From Plasmodium relictum (lineage: Eukaryota > Apicomplexa > Aconoidasida > Haemosporida > Plasmodiidae), in contig NC_041685.1 of the NCBI RefSeq assembly GCF_900005765.1, positions 186,001-250,000 on the forward strand: a stretch of DNA of 64,000 bases, given 5' to 3'. The notes beneath the pieces are model-generated. The model saw only the letters and a list, made by a program, of their open reading frames with translations, did no database searches and was not told the origin of the DNA. Of this stretch, positions 23,809 through 33,977 are shown piece after piece (the first letter of the stretch is position 1; every line of letters begins with the position of its first letter). A program made the translations under genes and the position numbers.

Positions 23809-25038
23809 ATGAATAAATTCAATTTTGGAGAATATAAAGAAAATAATATATTAAATACAAAAAATGAATTAAGTAATGGAAATGTTTTAAAAGATGAGGA
23901 GAATTTAAATATTGAAAATCAATTATATAATGAATTTGAATTAGAAATTGATGATGAAATTATTTCTAATTTAACTTCTCGTGTGTATAACAAAAATATT
24001 AGGCATAAAATAATAAAAGTAAATAATTTAATGGATGAAAACTTATATAAATATATAGTAAATAACGAAGAAAGTGAAGAAAAAGAGAGTAGCCATATTT
24101 CAAATAACTCTATTCATAATGATGATAAAAAAAAAAATATATCTATAAACTCATCAAATGAATTATATAAAAATGAGATAGAAGAAAATAAGAATACATG
24201 TATTTACGAAGAATATAATAATTTAAATAAAATGAAAATAATGAAATGCTTAAATGAAAACATAAATGTGCATAATAATAGAAAAAAAAATGTATTATAC
24301 TTATGTTATGACGAAAAAAATGATGAATGTGACATTTGTGATAGATATATAAAAAATTATATGTCAAATATGCAAGCTTCAAATTCTCTTAACATAAAAA
24401 ACTTGAACGATTTAGATGATTATTTTTTTATTCTTGGTTCTACATCTAACTCAAGGAAATATATTTTAAAAAAAAGCAATTTAAATTTTTTATCCATTCA
24501 TATAAAAATTGATGAAAAAAAAATTGGATGCAGAAAAAGTCATGATCCTTTTACATTAACATCAAATATTTCTATAGCAAAAGGATTGAAATTATTGAAT
24601 ATAATTAAAAATAACACAAAATTAAGAAATAGAATTTTGGAGTTGAGCAAAAACAAGAGACTACTATTATTAGTAGGTGATGAAGTAATCTACTGTAATA
24701 ATAAAATATATGAAAAACCAAAGGATGAAAAAGAGGCATATGATTTTCTTAAATCATATAACAATAACAAATGCTTTAGCTATAGTTGTATTACATTAAT
24801 TGATTTTAAAACTGAAAGAATTATAACTGGAATTGATGAATCCGTTATAAAAATATGTGATATGAATGATAACATTATAAATAAAATATTGGAAGATTTA
24901 TCTATATATTTTTGTGCTGGTGCATTAAAAATAGAAAATACTTTTATGCATAAATATATAAATGAAATAAAAGGAAATATTGATAGTATTTTTGGCTTAT
25001 CAATAAATCTTTTATTTCACTTGGTTAATTTCTTATAG
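23809..25038 (+). CDS. Maf-like nucleoside triphosphate pyrophosphatase
   Basis: Maf proteins hydrolyse non-canonical or modified NTPs (dTTP, UTP, m5UTP and similar) to the monophosphate and pyrophosphate, cleaning the nucleotide pool. The catalytic part is residues about 205-405. It shows LGSTSNSRKYIL (family LASxSPRR), TSNISIAKGLKL (family xxLAxxKA), LLVGDEVIYCNNKIYEKP (family ADTVV...GKP, with the catalytic Asp and the Lys kept), ITGIDESVIKI, ICAGAL-type segment FCAGALKIEN (family KAGAYGIQG), and IKGNIDSIFGLSINLL (family IxGxxxNVVGLP). The first about 200 residues are an Asp/Glu/Asn-rich extension found in no bacterial Maf. The core is diverged, so the substrate is uncertain. It is one exon, with the start codon at 23809 in the A-rich context TTAAAAAAATG. 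It is convergent with the dynein chain gene. Confidence 0.8.
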   Translation: MNKFNFGEYKENNILNTKNELSNGNVLKDEENLNIENQLYNEFELEIDDEIISNLTSRVYNKNIRHKIIKVNNLMDENLYKYIVNNEESEEKESSHISNNSIHNDDKKKNISINSSNELYKNEIEENKNTCIYEEYNNLNKMKIMKCLNENINVHNNRKKNVLYLCYDEKNDECDICDRYIKNYMSNMQASNSLNIKNLNDLDDYFFILGSTSNSRKYILKKSNLNFLSIHIKIDEKKIGCRKSHDPFTLTSNISIAKGLKLLNIIKNNTKLRNRILELSKNKRLLLLVGDEVIYCNNKIYEKPKDEKEAYDFLKSYNNNKCFSYSCITLIDFKTERIITGIDESVIKICDMNDNIINKILEDLSIYFCAGALKIENTFMHKYINEIKGNIDSIFGLSINLLFHLVNFL

Positions 25039-25790
25039 AATTTTGATATAGTTATTTTTGTTTTATATAATTTGTTCATTTTTTTTTTTCCCTTCTTTTT
25101 ATTTTTTACTTCATATTATGTATTTTATTTTTTTTCTTTTTATTTCATAGTATATATTTTTTTTTTCTCTCAAAATTGTACCTTTTACATTTTATAATAA
25201 TTTATGTTGTACTTTTTTTTAATATATATATATTTTAAATATAGTCTTCTCGTATATTTATATAAAAAATATTTTATTTATTATATTTTTTCTAAGTATA
25301 TATATATAAATGTATATTTTGTTAATTATAACTCTATATGTAAAAATACCAATAAAAAAAAAGAAAAGTTTAAGTACTCAATAAAGTACATTTCTTCCAT
25401 TTAATAATGACCATATTCATTTTAATAAAAATCAAAATGTAACAAAATAAATAAATATATATACTATGTATATATTATTTCAAAAAAATAAGGAAAAACT
25501 AAAAAAATTAAATAACAAAAAAAAAAAAAAAATAAATAAATAAATAATGATTAATTAAAAAGAAAAAAGAAAAAATTAATTAAAAAAAAAAAAAATAAAA
25601 AAATAACATAAAAAAAATAATAATATAATATGTAAACAAATTGTAGGTATTTTCTGTTATATAATTTTTAATGTTAAATATTTACTTTTTTTTTTCTATA
25701 ATATAAATAGATAACTGCATAAAATTTATTGTTTTTCTTATTTCATTATTTTGAATACATATATATAACTATATGTGTGTATTTTTGAAT
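25039..25790. other. Convergent intergenic region
   Basis: These are 3' flanks of the Maf-like gene and the dynein light intermediate chain gene, A/T-rich throughout. A short open frame near 25204-25404 is Tyr/Ile/Lys-rich noise from TA repeats. Confidence 0.55.
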
Positions 25791-27827
25791 TTAAAGTTTT
25801 TTTTCCAAAGGTAATGATGATATATTTGGAGCACTTGGGGATTTTGATCTTCCTTTTGCTAAAAGACTTTGAAAAAAACTGTGCAGAGATTGATCATTTT
25901 TTTCTTTATTTAAACTTTTCTGATTATTTTCTTCTTTAATTTTGCTATTTTCATTAAAAATTACTGAATTTTTTAATTTTTCTTCATCAGCTTCCTTTTT
26001 ATCATTCGTTTCATTAGTGGTTATATCATAAGCTATACTCGCTAAAAAATCATTAAAATAAACATCTTGAACAATGTTTTGGCTATGCTCAACAATACTT
26101 TTATTTGAAATTGGTTTAATAATAATAGAGTCATAAGGTTTACTAAAATTTTCAACAAAAGTATTTTTAATTGATTCATTTATTAATTCTATATCGTCAT
26201 ATCCTGATGGTATGAATATTTTTTCATATTTATCTAATATAGGGTTTTCATTAAAAGGAAAATCATAAATTCTATGCATTATGTATTTATATAAAATATC
26301 TATATTCTTTGGTTCTTTTTTATTTACAGTATTGCAAAATATAATAGATGCTTGATAAGTTATAGCTAAATTACGCAAATAAGAAATGATTACGTCAATG
26401 TACCCTTGATAAGTTCGATTGTTTAAAATTTCATAACCATCTGATTTACAAATAATAAAAAATATAGGAAAAGCTAAATTGATTTTGACTAAGCTCTTTT
26501 TATCTAAATCAAAAGTATCATTTTTATTTTTATTTTTTTTTTCAAATATATGTTTTTTATAATTATATATATAATTTTCTAATTTTCCTTTTAATTCATT
26601 AAATACTTCTAAATCGTAATAAGAATGCAATTCTTCAAATAAAACATATAAAGATTCTATCCAATGATTTAAATCAGATATAATATTATACGGCTTATAT
26701 AAATCAGTACACATTAAAATAATTATATTTTTTATATTTTTAAATTTTTTCATATGTTTAATTAATGAACTAATATAAGAAGAATGTTGCAGTACCCATA
26801 TATGGCTATTTCCTTTTATATCTTTTATTTTACTGTTTTCTTCTAAATTTCTAACATTTAAACAAGCATAATCTAGTGGTAATACTCGATTTTCATTCTG
26901 ATACAATTCTTCATTATTTATATCTCCTTGCATAGATACATATTGTAATGATTGAATTAAGGAAGACTTTCCTACATCTTTATTACCAAATATTATAATA
27001 TGACTATTTTCTAATTCTTCATTTTTCTCTATATTCAATTTTTTTAATATACTTTGATATATACTACTTTTTTCATAAGATTTATCATTTCCTATTTTTT
27101 TTTTTTGTTTTTCTTCTCCATTTTCATCTTCATCTTCATCTTCATCTTCATCATCATCTTCTTCATATTCATTTTCATTTTTATTCTCATCATTTTTTTC
27201 ATCTTCACCTTTTATTTCATTACCAGTATATCCTGCATATTCAGTTTTTCTTTTTACTTTCTCATTTTCATTTTCTTCTTTTTTATCTTCATTTTTTTCT
27301 TTATAATTTTCTACTAAACTTTCCATTTTATATATATTTTCATAATTTTTTATTTTTTCATTGAGCATCTCTTTTTTATTGACTATTTTTTCTTCTATTT
27401 CTTCTTCTTTATTTTTGTTTAGTTCTCTATATTTTTCTATTTCATCTTCTTTATAAATATTTTTATCATCATGATTATCATTAACTATTACATTACTATC
27501 ATTATTGCTATCTTCTTTATTTGTGAATTCAATATTCCCATTTATATCAATTTCTTCACTTTTTTTTTCCATTTTTAAGATATTTTCATTGTCTTTTTCT
27601 TCACCACATACTTTTATATATTCTGAAGAATTTGAACTATTCTCCTTTGTTATGCTAGTGTTGCCTTTATTGTAAGTTATACTGTCTTTTTTTTTTATTT
27701 GTAATTTTTCTTTAAATGATACAGGAACCTTTGTATTCACTTTTGAATTAACATGCTTTTCTGTAGTTCTGTTTTTTTTTAAATTGTTAATCGTTGCTTT
27801 TGACGAACTATTATTTTCTCTTTTCAT
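25791..27827 (-). CDS. Cytoplasmic dynein light intermediate chain
   Basis: This dynein subunit sits on the heavy-chain tail and links the motor to cargo adaptors. It has 678 residues, against about 500 in animals, because the first 265 residues are a Glu/Asp/Lys/Asn-rich extension. The Ras-like domain begins with the P-loop segment IIIFGNKDVGKSSLIQSL near residue 281. LDYACLNVRN, IILMCTDLYKPYNI, DLNHWIESLYVLFEELHSYY, FPIFFIICKSDGY and IFIPSGYDDIELI (family FVPAGWD) follow. The C-terminus has HSFFQSLLAKGRSKSPSAP near residue 648, which matches the FFxSLL helix that binds dynein activating adaptors in animals. It is one exon, convergent with the Maf-like gene. Confidence 0.88.
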   Translation of the reverse strand: MKRENNSSSKATINNLKKNRTTEKHVNSKVNTKVPVSFKEKLQIKKKDSITYNKGNTSITKENSSNSSEYIKVCGEEKDNENILKMEKKSEEIDINGNIEFTNKEDSNNDSNVIVNDNHDDKNIYKEDEIEKYRELNKNKEEEIEEKIVNKKEMLNEKIKNYENIYKMESLVENYKEKNEDKKEENENEKVKRKTEYAGYTGNEIKGEDEKNDENKNENEYEEDDDEDEDEDEDENGEEKQKKKIGNDKSYEKSSIYQSILKKLNIEKNEELENSHIIIFGNKDVGKSSLIQSLQYVSMQGDINNEELYQNENRVLPLDYACLNVRNLEENSKIKDIKGNSHIWVLQHSSYISSLIKHMKKFKNIKNIIILMCTDLYKPYNIISDLNHWIESLYVLFEELHSYYDLEVFNELKGKLENYIYNYKKHIFEKKNKNKNDTFDLDKKSLVKINLAFPIFFIICKSDGYEILNNRTYQGYIDVIISYLRNLAITYQASIIFCNTVNKKEPKNIDILYKYIMHRIYDFPFNENPILDKYEKIFIPSGYDDIELINESIKNTFVENFSKPYDSIIIKPISNKSIVEHSQNIVQDVYFNDFLASIAYDITTNETNDKKEADEEKLKNSVIFNENSKIKEENNQKSLNKEKNDQSLHSFFQSLLAKGRSKSPSAPNISSLPLEKKL

Positions 27828-28834
27828 TCTTTTTATTTTTTAATAGCCTTGTTATATTAAAAATACATATATATAAGAGATACATATAAAAAAATTTCTT
27901 TAGTCATTTGTTTTTTTTTAACAAAAGTTTTTTTTTTTTTTTTTTAATTATATGAAAAATAAAAAAAATATAAAATGTTTTTAAATAAAAATATTTTTTC
28001 AGAACAAAATAAAAACTACAAATGTATTTCTAATATATAAAAAAAAATTATGTGAAAATTTAGTTCAGCATATTTGTACTAACAAAATAAAATACCCATT
28101 AAAAAATAAGTATATATTTAAATAACAAAAAAGTAAAAAAAATTTTAAATAATGAAATAATTAAATATATAATATATAATTTAATTTTTAAAGGAAAACT
28201 TTGCTTCATTTCAAAAAAAAAAAAAAAAAAAATATTAATAATTGTATCTGATTAGTAAACTCTTACATTTTATTAAATAAATATATACAAAAATAATAAA
28301 AAAATAATAAAGGTGAAAAAAAAAAAGGGCTAACAAGTTTATTAATAAAAAATAAAAACAAATGCGAATTATAGAATATGAGCTGTTTTATTTGTTTACA
28401 CTTTTTTTTTAATAAAAAATTATATGGTCTATTTATTTGTAGCTTCTCTTTAAAATAAAATATGAACTAAAATATTTTTAAAAAAGAAATAAAAATATAT
28501 TTAGATTAATATAATGATTATTTTTTTATAAAAAAATGTATATAAATAACTTGCAATAATATATGTTATAAAAAAAAAAAATACAATAAAATAAAAAAAT
28601 GAATGCACACATTTTTATTTTTAAATTTCCTTATATATAAATATGTTAGCTCAAGAACATAAAGCATAAAGAAAAAAAACAAAATAAAATAAAAAATATA
28701 TCATTCTATATATATATATTAAGTTTCTTTTTTTTTCATATTATAATTTATTGCTTTGTTTTCTTTCATCTTATTTTTTTTTTTTTTTAACATAAAAGAT
28801 CAATAATAATCTAGTTAAATAATATATAAAAGAT
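27828..28834. other. Tandem intergenic region, 1.0 kb
   Basis: This lies upstream of the dynein chain gene and downstream of the 69-residue gene. I see homopolymer A/T tracts only. Confidence 0.5.
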
Positions 28835-28971
28835 TTAAGATTTTCTCCAAACAATTTGTTCTAATTTATGTGCACCATTTAAGTCACAAAACAAGTCTCT
28901 AAAATTTTTTAAGATCTTTTAACTATTATTATTTCTTCTTATTATTACTATTACTATTACTATTATTATTA

Positions 28972-29024
<53 letters not shown>

Positions 29025-29402
29025 ATTATTATTAATATTATTATTATTATTATTTTTTTTTTTTTTTTTATAATTTGCTAAAATGAAAAAAATAGATTTT
29101 AATGGATAAAAAAAAAAGTGTTTAATATAGAGACCCATTTATCGCAGAACGCTCAGAAAAAAGAACAAATTTATATAATAATGTATCATTATATATATCA
29201 TAAAAATCATTAACTAAAATTATTAATATTTCTTATATATTTATAAAAAAAGAGTAAAAAAATTAAAATGATAAAATTAATGAATATGTGGAATAAATTA
29301 TTTTGTTAATCTATTATTCTTTTAAAATTATAAACCCTTTTTAATACCACACAACAAGAAGTTTCTTCTAAAAATAATTACAATTTCTCTTTTTTTTTCC
29401 AT
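28835..29402 (-). CDS. Small 69-residue protein of unknown function, three exons
   Basis: I built this by hand because the sequence around 28840-28895 and 29135-29160 is too G+C-rich and codon-like to be spacer. Exons are 29402-29336 (ATG, donor GTTTAT), 29213-29135 (acceptor AATTTTAG, donor GTCTCT) and 28898-28835 (acceptor AATTTTAG, stop TAA). Phases agree at both junctions. The product starts MEKKREIVIIFRRNFLLCGI, continues KKVNDFYDIYNDTLLYKF and VLFSERSAINGDLFCDL, and ends NGAHKLEQIVWRKS. It lacks the Asn/Lys filler typical of this genome, which suggests a compact conserved protein, but I cannot name the family. No signal peptide or obvious membrane segment is seen. The second donor is not consensus, so that junction is the least certain part. 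The second intron holds an (ATT)n microsatellite. Confidence 0.62.
28938..29054. repeat. (ATT)n trinucleotide microsatellite
   Basis: This is over 100 bases of ATT repeats with a few ACT and GTT variants, inside the second intron of the 69-residue gene. Read on the minus strand it gives a poly-Asn frame that looks like a coding ORF but is better explained as intron. Confidence 0.85.
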
Positions 29403-30262
29403 TATAGTTTTAATAATAAAAGAAAAAAAAATTAAAATATTATTTAGATTATCTATATGATCATATATAAATAAGAATGATTAAAATATATTCAATATAG
29501 AAAAAAATAAATTATAAATAATTTTATATATTTATAATAATTTATAGTGAAACATATGTTATCACATTTTAAAATTTTTTATAATATATAAATTATAATT
29601 TTAACTATTTAAATAAAAAATAAATAAATAAAATAAAAGTTTCTTAATATGCTAAAGAGAGTGATCAATTACCATTTAACCTAAGGAGAGCACCTTATAA
29701 AATTACATATATAAATTTATAGAAATGAAAAAAAGAATTGCATAAAAAAAAAAAAAAACAATAAAATTCAAAAAGTGTAAACTAACAAAGACTTTTGATT
29801 CTTAAGTAATTATATCTTTTAAAATATGATAAAGAATTCAAATTATATATAGTAATTTATATTAAAACTGAAATGTTATATATTTTTTAGATGTAATATA
29901 AATGTATCTCTCTAATATTCTAAAAGATAATATTTAAAAAAAATTTTTTTTTATAAATTATCTTTTCATTTTTTTAAAAATAATTATTTGCAAATAATAG
30001 GGTATTATATTTTCTTTTTTCTTTTATATAGTAAGTACAAATTTTTATTTATTTTTGTATCGAAAATTTAGAAATTTATTTTTCTTTATAGTCAACAAAG
30101 AAGCTTCTAACGGAAAACTCATTATTTTTATTATTTTTAATCGTTACTATTTAAAATAAATCATAAAATAATAAATTAATATTATTATATACATGAATTT
30201 GTAAAATGATTTAATGTTCATAAAATCATATTCCTGAAAAGAATTTCATTTCATTTAGTTAT

Positions 30263-30418
30263 ATGAATTTAAAAATGAAATATTTTTTATTGATAATATT
30301 TAGATTCTTACTTAAAATTTATGAAAACATTAATTTGGAAAGAGGAAATAGAAGAAATGAACAAAAAGTAAGGATAAAAAATCAGCATAGAAATAAAAAA
30401 AAAAAATTTAAGATATAA
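30263..30418 (+). CDS. Candidate tiny signal-peptide-like ORF (51 residues, or a first exon)
   Basis: The ORF starts MNLKMKYFLLIIFRFLLKIY and becomes Arg/Lys/Asn-rich (LERGNRRNEQK). At that point the DNA reads AAAGTAAGG, a good splice donor at 30368, so this could be the first exon of a secreted protein of the usual Plasmodium type (short signal exon, then a long one). I could not find a convincing second exon, and without splicing the ORF ends at 30418. It may be chance. Confidence 0.25.
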   Translation: MNLKMKYFLLIIFRFLLKIYENINLERGNRRNEQKVRIKNQHRNKKKKFKI

Positions 30419-30851
30419 AAAATTAGCCTGAATTAATCTATTAGAAGATCAATAATAAATTATATCAACAAATATATCAAAAAGAAAAAAAAATAATTTT
30501 AAAAATTTTATTTAAAATTTTTTGCTTATGTTTTTACCAGTAAACACTATATAATGCACTAAATTTTTCTTTTTATTTTTTTAAGTAAATCGGAAATAGT
30601 ATAACGTAAAACCAAAATTTAAAGAATTCTAGTAACATTTTTCAAGAAATTTCCATGCAATATAACATAATTTTATAATATTAATTATACTGATTTAAAT
30701 TAAAAATACCTAAATTTCATTTTTCTCAAATTATAAATGAATTTTATGCTTAAGAAGATTTATATTAGGTAAAAAAACATTTTAATGTAAAGAATTTTTT
30801 TAGTAAAGTTTTAAGTATTTCTATATTTTTATAATATTGCAAAAATATTAT

Positions 30852-31073
30852 ATGTTAAATTTTTTTTTTTTTTCTTTGATATATATTATTTTATTGCAAA
30901 ATTTTGTGCATTTTTCATTATTTACATATATTAATGCTGCTAATATTTATATAAATCGTATCTTTTCTCTAAAAGTTTTAAAGAAATATAAAAATATAAT
31001 AAAAAAAAATCCTATTTTAAAGATACTTATTCTAGTTCTTTTAATTAAAAAGGTATTGAATTATAATTATTAA
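30852..31073 (+). CDS. Candidate small hydrophobic protein (73 residues)
   Basis: From the ATG at 30852 the ORF encodes a hydrophobic N-terminus (MLNFFFFSLIYIILLQNF), a short basic middle (LKVLKKYKNIIKKN) and a second hydrophobic segment (PILKILILVLLIKK). Leader, basic loop and membrane segment is a layout seen in small parasitophorous-vacuole membrane proteins, but the sequence matches no family I know. A donor (AAGGTATTG) near 31051 could splice in phase to an open segment after ATTTTTTATAG near 31461. The very A+T-rich composition makes a chance ORF quite possible. Confidence 0.25.
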   Translation: MLNFFFFSLIYIILLQNFVHFSLFTYINAANIYINRIFSLKVLKKYKNIIKKNPILKILILVLLIKKVLNYNY

Positions 31074-32036
31074 ATTTAAAAAAAATTAAAATGAATTATT
31101 TATTTTCCTTTTATTTCAAATATATTAAACTTTCTTAAGCATATTTATGAATTTATTTAAAACTAAAAAAAAAAAAGAAAAAAAAAATACTATAATACAT
31201 AAATTTTAAATTTTCATTTGAAGTTGACAGAAATAAAGAATATATATAGATATATTCTTTTGAAAAAATTTCTTATTTAAAATTTTATATATATATTATT
31301 TTTAACAAGCTTTGTATATAATATTTTCTTTTACATAATATAATATTTTTGTTTATTCTATGATTATGCTTTAAAAACTAAATGTGAGTATTAATAATAC
31401 AATTAGTTTATATAGATACTTTTTTAAGGAAATATTGTTTTATAAATTTATTTTTTATAGAAATGCTCAAATAATAAAATTATAACTTTAATTAAAGGAT
31501 ATAGAATTTTTTTTTTTATTATTTCATGAATAATGTAATAACATCTATTATAATTTTTATTAAAAAAATATTTGGAGATAAATAAAAAGGGATATAAATA
31601 CTTAAGGATTTCAAAAATTATTTAATATTTAAAAAAAAAAATGTATTCATACCAATTTATGCTTTTATGTGTGTACTTATTTTAGCTTCCATATGTACTT
31701 TTTTTTTTAAGAAATATGAACCTTAAATATATTTGCATACATATCAACATCATATAAGTATTTCTATACTTTTTTTTAATATTATTATATTTTTGAAAAT
31801 ATATATATGTATTCTTATTTAATATTAATTTTTTTTTCTTTATTTTTTTATATCATTTAAATTATTTTGTTTACCTTCTTGTTTGTTTTTTTATTTTTGT
31901 CAATTTTTTATTTCATATAAATTCTTTTGAATTTTAATGAGTTTTGTTTGATTCAATCTTTTAATACACTATTTTAATTTTTTTTTTATAATATTGCATA
32001 TTTGGAAAATATTATTTCTAAAAGAATTAATGAAAA

Positions 32037-33170
32037 ATGCTTGAGACTATTGAAAATTATATACAAACCTTCAAAGAAAAGGAACATCTTTATGTAAAAA
32101 AAAATGTCTCCATAATTGGTTCTCCACTGGGGGCTGGGCAATCCTTGGAAGGAGTAAAGTTGGCATGTGATGATTTAAGAAAATTAGGTCTGCATAATGT
32201 GATAAAGTTTATGGGATGGAATTATGAAGATATAGGAAATATAGAAACAAATACTACAAAAAATAAAAGTAAAGAGGAAGAAGAAAATACAAAAATGAAT
32301 AATACAATAAACAAAAAACATGCTTCAAAAGAAATTTTGAATGGATATAATGATATTATTGATGAGCATATGAATAAAAAATACTTGGGGAATGATTATT
32401 ATAATAATATAAAAAACGTAGAATTAATTGGAAGGTTTAATGAAAGACTATTTCATGTTATGAGTAATGAATTAAAAAAAAAAAACTTTGTATTAAATAT
32501 CGGAGGTGATCATAGTATAGCTTTTGCTAGTGTTTTGAGTTCATTACACATTTATAAGGATCTAAAGGTTATTTGGATAGATGCCCATGGAGATATTAAC
32601 ACTCCTGAAACATCTCCTTCGGGAAATTATCATGGTATGCCTTTAGCTCATTCATTAGGGCTTTTCAAAAAGAAGGTCCCATATTTTGAGTGGTCGGAAA
32701 CTTTGACTTATTTGAAAGCAGAAAATTTAGCTATGATAGGGATAAGAGATATTGATATGTACGAAAAAATTATTTTAAAAAAATATAATATTAATTACTA
32801 CACTATATTTGATGTTGAACAAAATGGGATATATAATACGATATCCAACGCTTTAAAGAGAATTGATCCAAGTGAAAAATGTCCAATACATATATCATTA
32901 GATATTGATAGTGTTGATAATATTTTTGCACCTGGAACTGGAACAATTGCAAAAGGAGGGTTAACTTATAGAGAAATAAATTTATTAATGAAAATTCTGG
33001 CTGACACAAAAAGAGTTGTATCAATGGATTTAGTAGAATATGATCCATTATTAGATGAACAAGAAAAAAAATTTCATGGTGACTCATTACCCATTTCGAA
33101 AAGTGCAACAAAAACAGGAAAATTATGTCTTGAATTAATTGCCAGAATCTTAGGGTATGATATTGTATAA
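32037..33170 (+). CDS. ARG: Arginase
   Basis: Arginase hydrolyses L-arginine to ornithine and urea with a binuclear Mn centre; in Plasmodium it feeds polyamine synthesis and depletes host arginine. The 377-residue protein has all metal ligands: His159 in GGDHS, Asp182/His184/Asp186 in DAHGDIN, and Asp289/Asp291 in SLDIDSVDN. The C-terminal half (VSMDLVEYDP, KTGKLCLELIARILGYDIV) closely resembles P. falciparum arginase as I remember it. A Lys/Glu/Asn-rich insert around residues 70-135 sits between KFMGWNYEDIGNIE and the ELIGRFNERLF region, as is typical of Plasmodium arginases, where it is longer in P. falciparum. It is one exon, with the ATG at 32037 (GAAAAATG). It is convergent with the CCCH gene. 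Confidence 0.97.
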   Translation: MLETIENYIQTFKEKEHLYVKKNVSIIGSPLGAGQSLEGVKLACDDLRKLGLHNVIKFMGWNYEDIGNIETNTTKNKSKEEEENTKMNNTINKKHASKEILNGYNDIIDEHMNKKYLGNDYYNNIKNVELIGRFNERLFHVMSNELKKKNFVLNIGGDHSIAFASVLSSLHIYKDLKVIWIDAHGDINTPETSPSGNYHGMPLAHSLGLFKKKVPYFEWSETLTYLKAENLAMIGIRDIDMYEKIILKKYNINYYTIFDVEQNGIYNTISNALKRIDPSEKCPIHISLDIDSVDNIFAPGTGTIAKGGLTYREINLLMKILADTKRVVSMDLVEYDPLLDEQEKKFHGDSLPISKSATKTGKLCLELIARILGYDIV

Positions 33171-33977
33171 AAAAAAAAATTTTGTAGAAGATATTTTCTA
33201 AATGAAAATTTTTTAAATCACGTTTTTTTATTCTTCCAAAGGTTCTTACAATATTTTAATAATTCAGTTAAAAATTATATTTACTACATTATAAAAAGCA
33301 AAAATTTCTTTAAATTTAACGTAACCGTTTAAAATGACGTCAAATTTTTTATTTTTATTTTATTTATTTTTTTTTTTTATATCATATATAATTTAATTTT
33401 ATATTCAAAATATTTTTCATCTTTTTTTTTTTTTTTTCTATATAATTTTATATTCAAAATGTTTTTGTTATTTTTTTTCTTTGAAATTTAGGTTAATTAA
33501 AAAAAAATTTGAAACACATTAAAAATATAATAAATTCTCATTATTACAATTTTTCTTTTTTTTTTTTTTTACCACATATTTATATAATTCAATGAAAACA
33601 AATATTAATTAAAAAAAACTTAAAAAATGTACTTTTAAAAACATAATTAAAAAAATAAAATAATAAAGTTTTATGTATACACAACACATATATGTTTAAA
33701 TATATAATTATATAAATATATTTCCATATATAATTTTTTTAATGTTTTTATTTATTGCATTTAATATATAGTTTATATATTTTTTCTGTTTTTTAATAAT
33801 GATCACAATTAATTTTAATTTTAATTTTATTAAAAATTTAATTATTTTTAATTAATATAATTTTACTATATTTTATAAAAATTATTTTTTTATTTAAAAT
33901 TTTTTTTTTTTGGTTCATTTTCATATACTTATTATTTTTCTTTTTTTTTTTTAATTTTTTTTTTTTTTATAGCGTTT
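33171..33977. other. Convergent intergenic region
   Basis: These are 3' flanks of arginase and the CCCH protein gene. Only homopolymer and AT-rich tracts are seen. Confidence 0.55.

Larger units (their letters stand above)
29403..32036. other. Gene-poor 2.6-kb divergent region with two tiny hydrophobic ORFs
   Basis: This lies between the 69-residue gene (-) and arginase (+). Besides A/T tracts it holds two short + strand ORFs with hydrophobic N-termini (30263-30418 and 30852-31073). It also holds exon-like fragments after good acceptors near 30091 (TTTCTTTATAG) and 31461, and a more G+C-rich patch at 29649-29695. None forms a convincing complete gene. Confidence 0.5.

Noticed and set aside
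28929-29138. Poly-Asn protein beginning MGLYIKHFFF
   Set aside because: The ATG falls at the end of an exon of the 69-residue gene and the Asn run is its intronic (ATT)n repeat.
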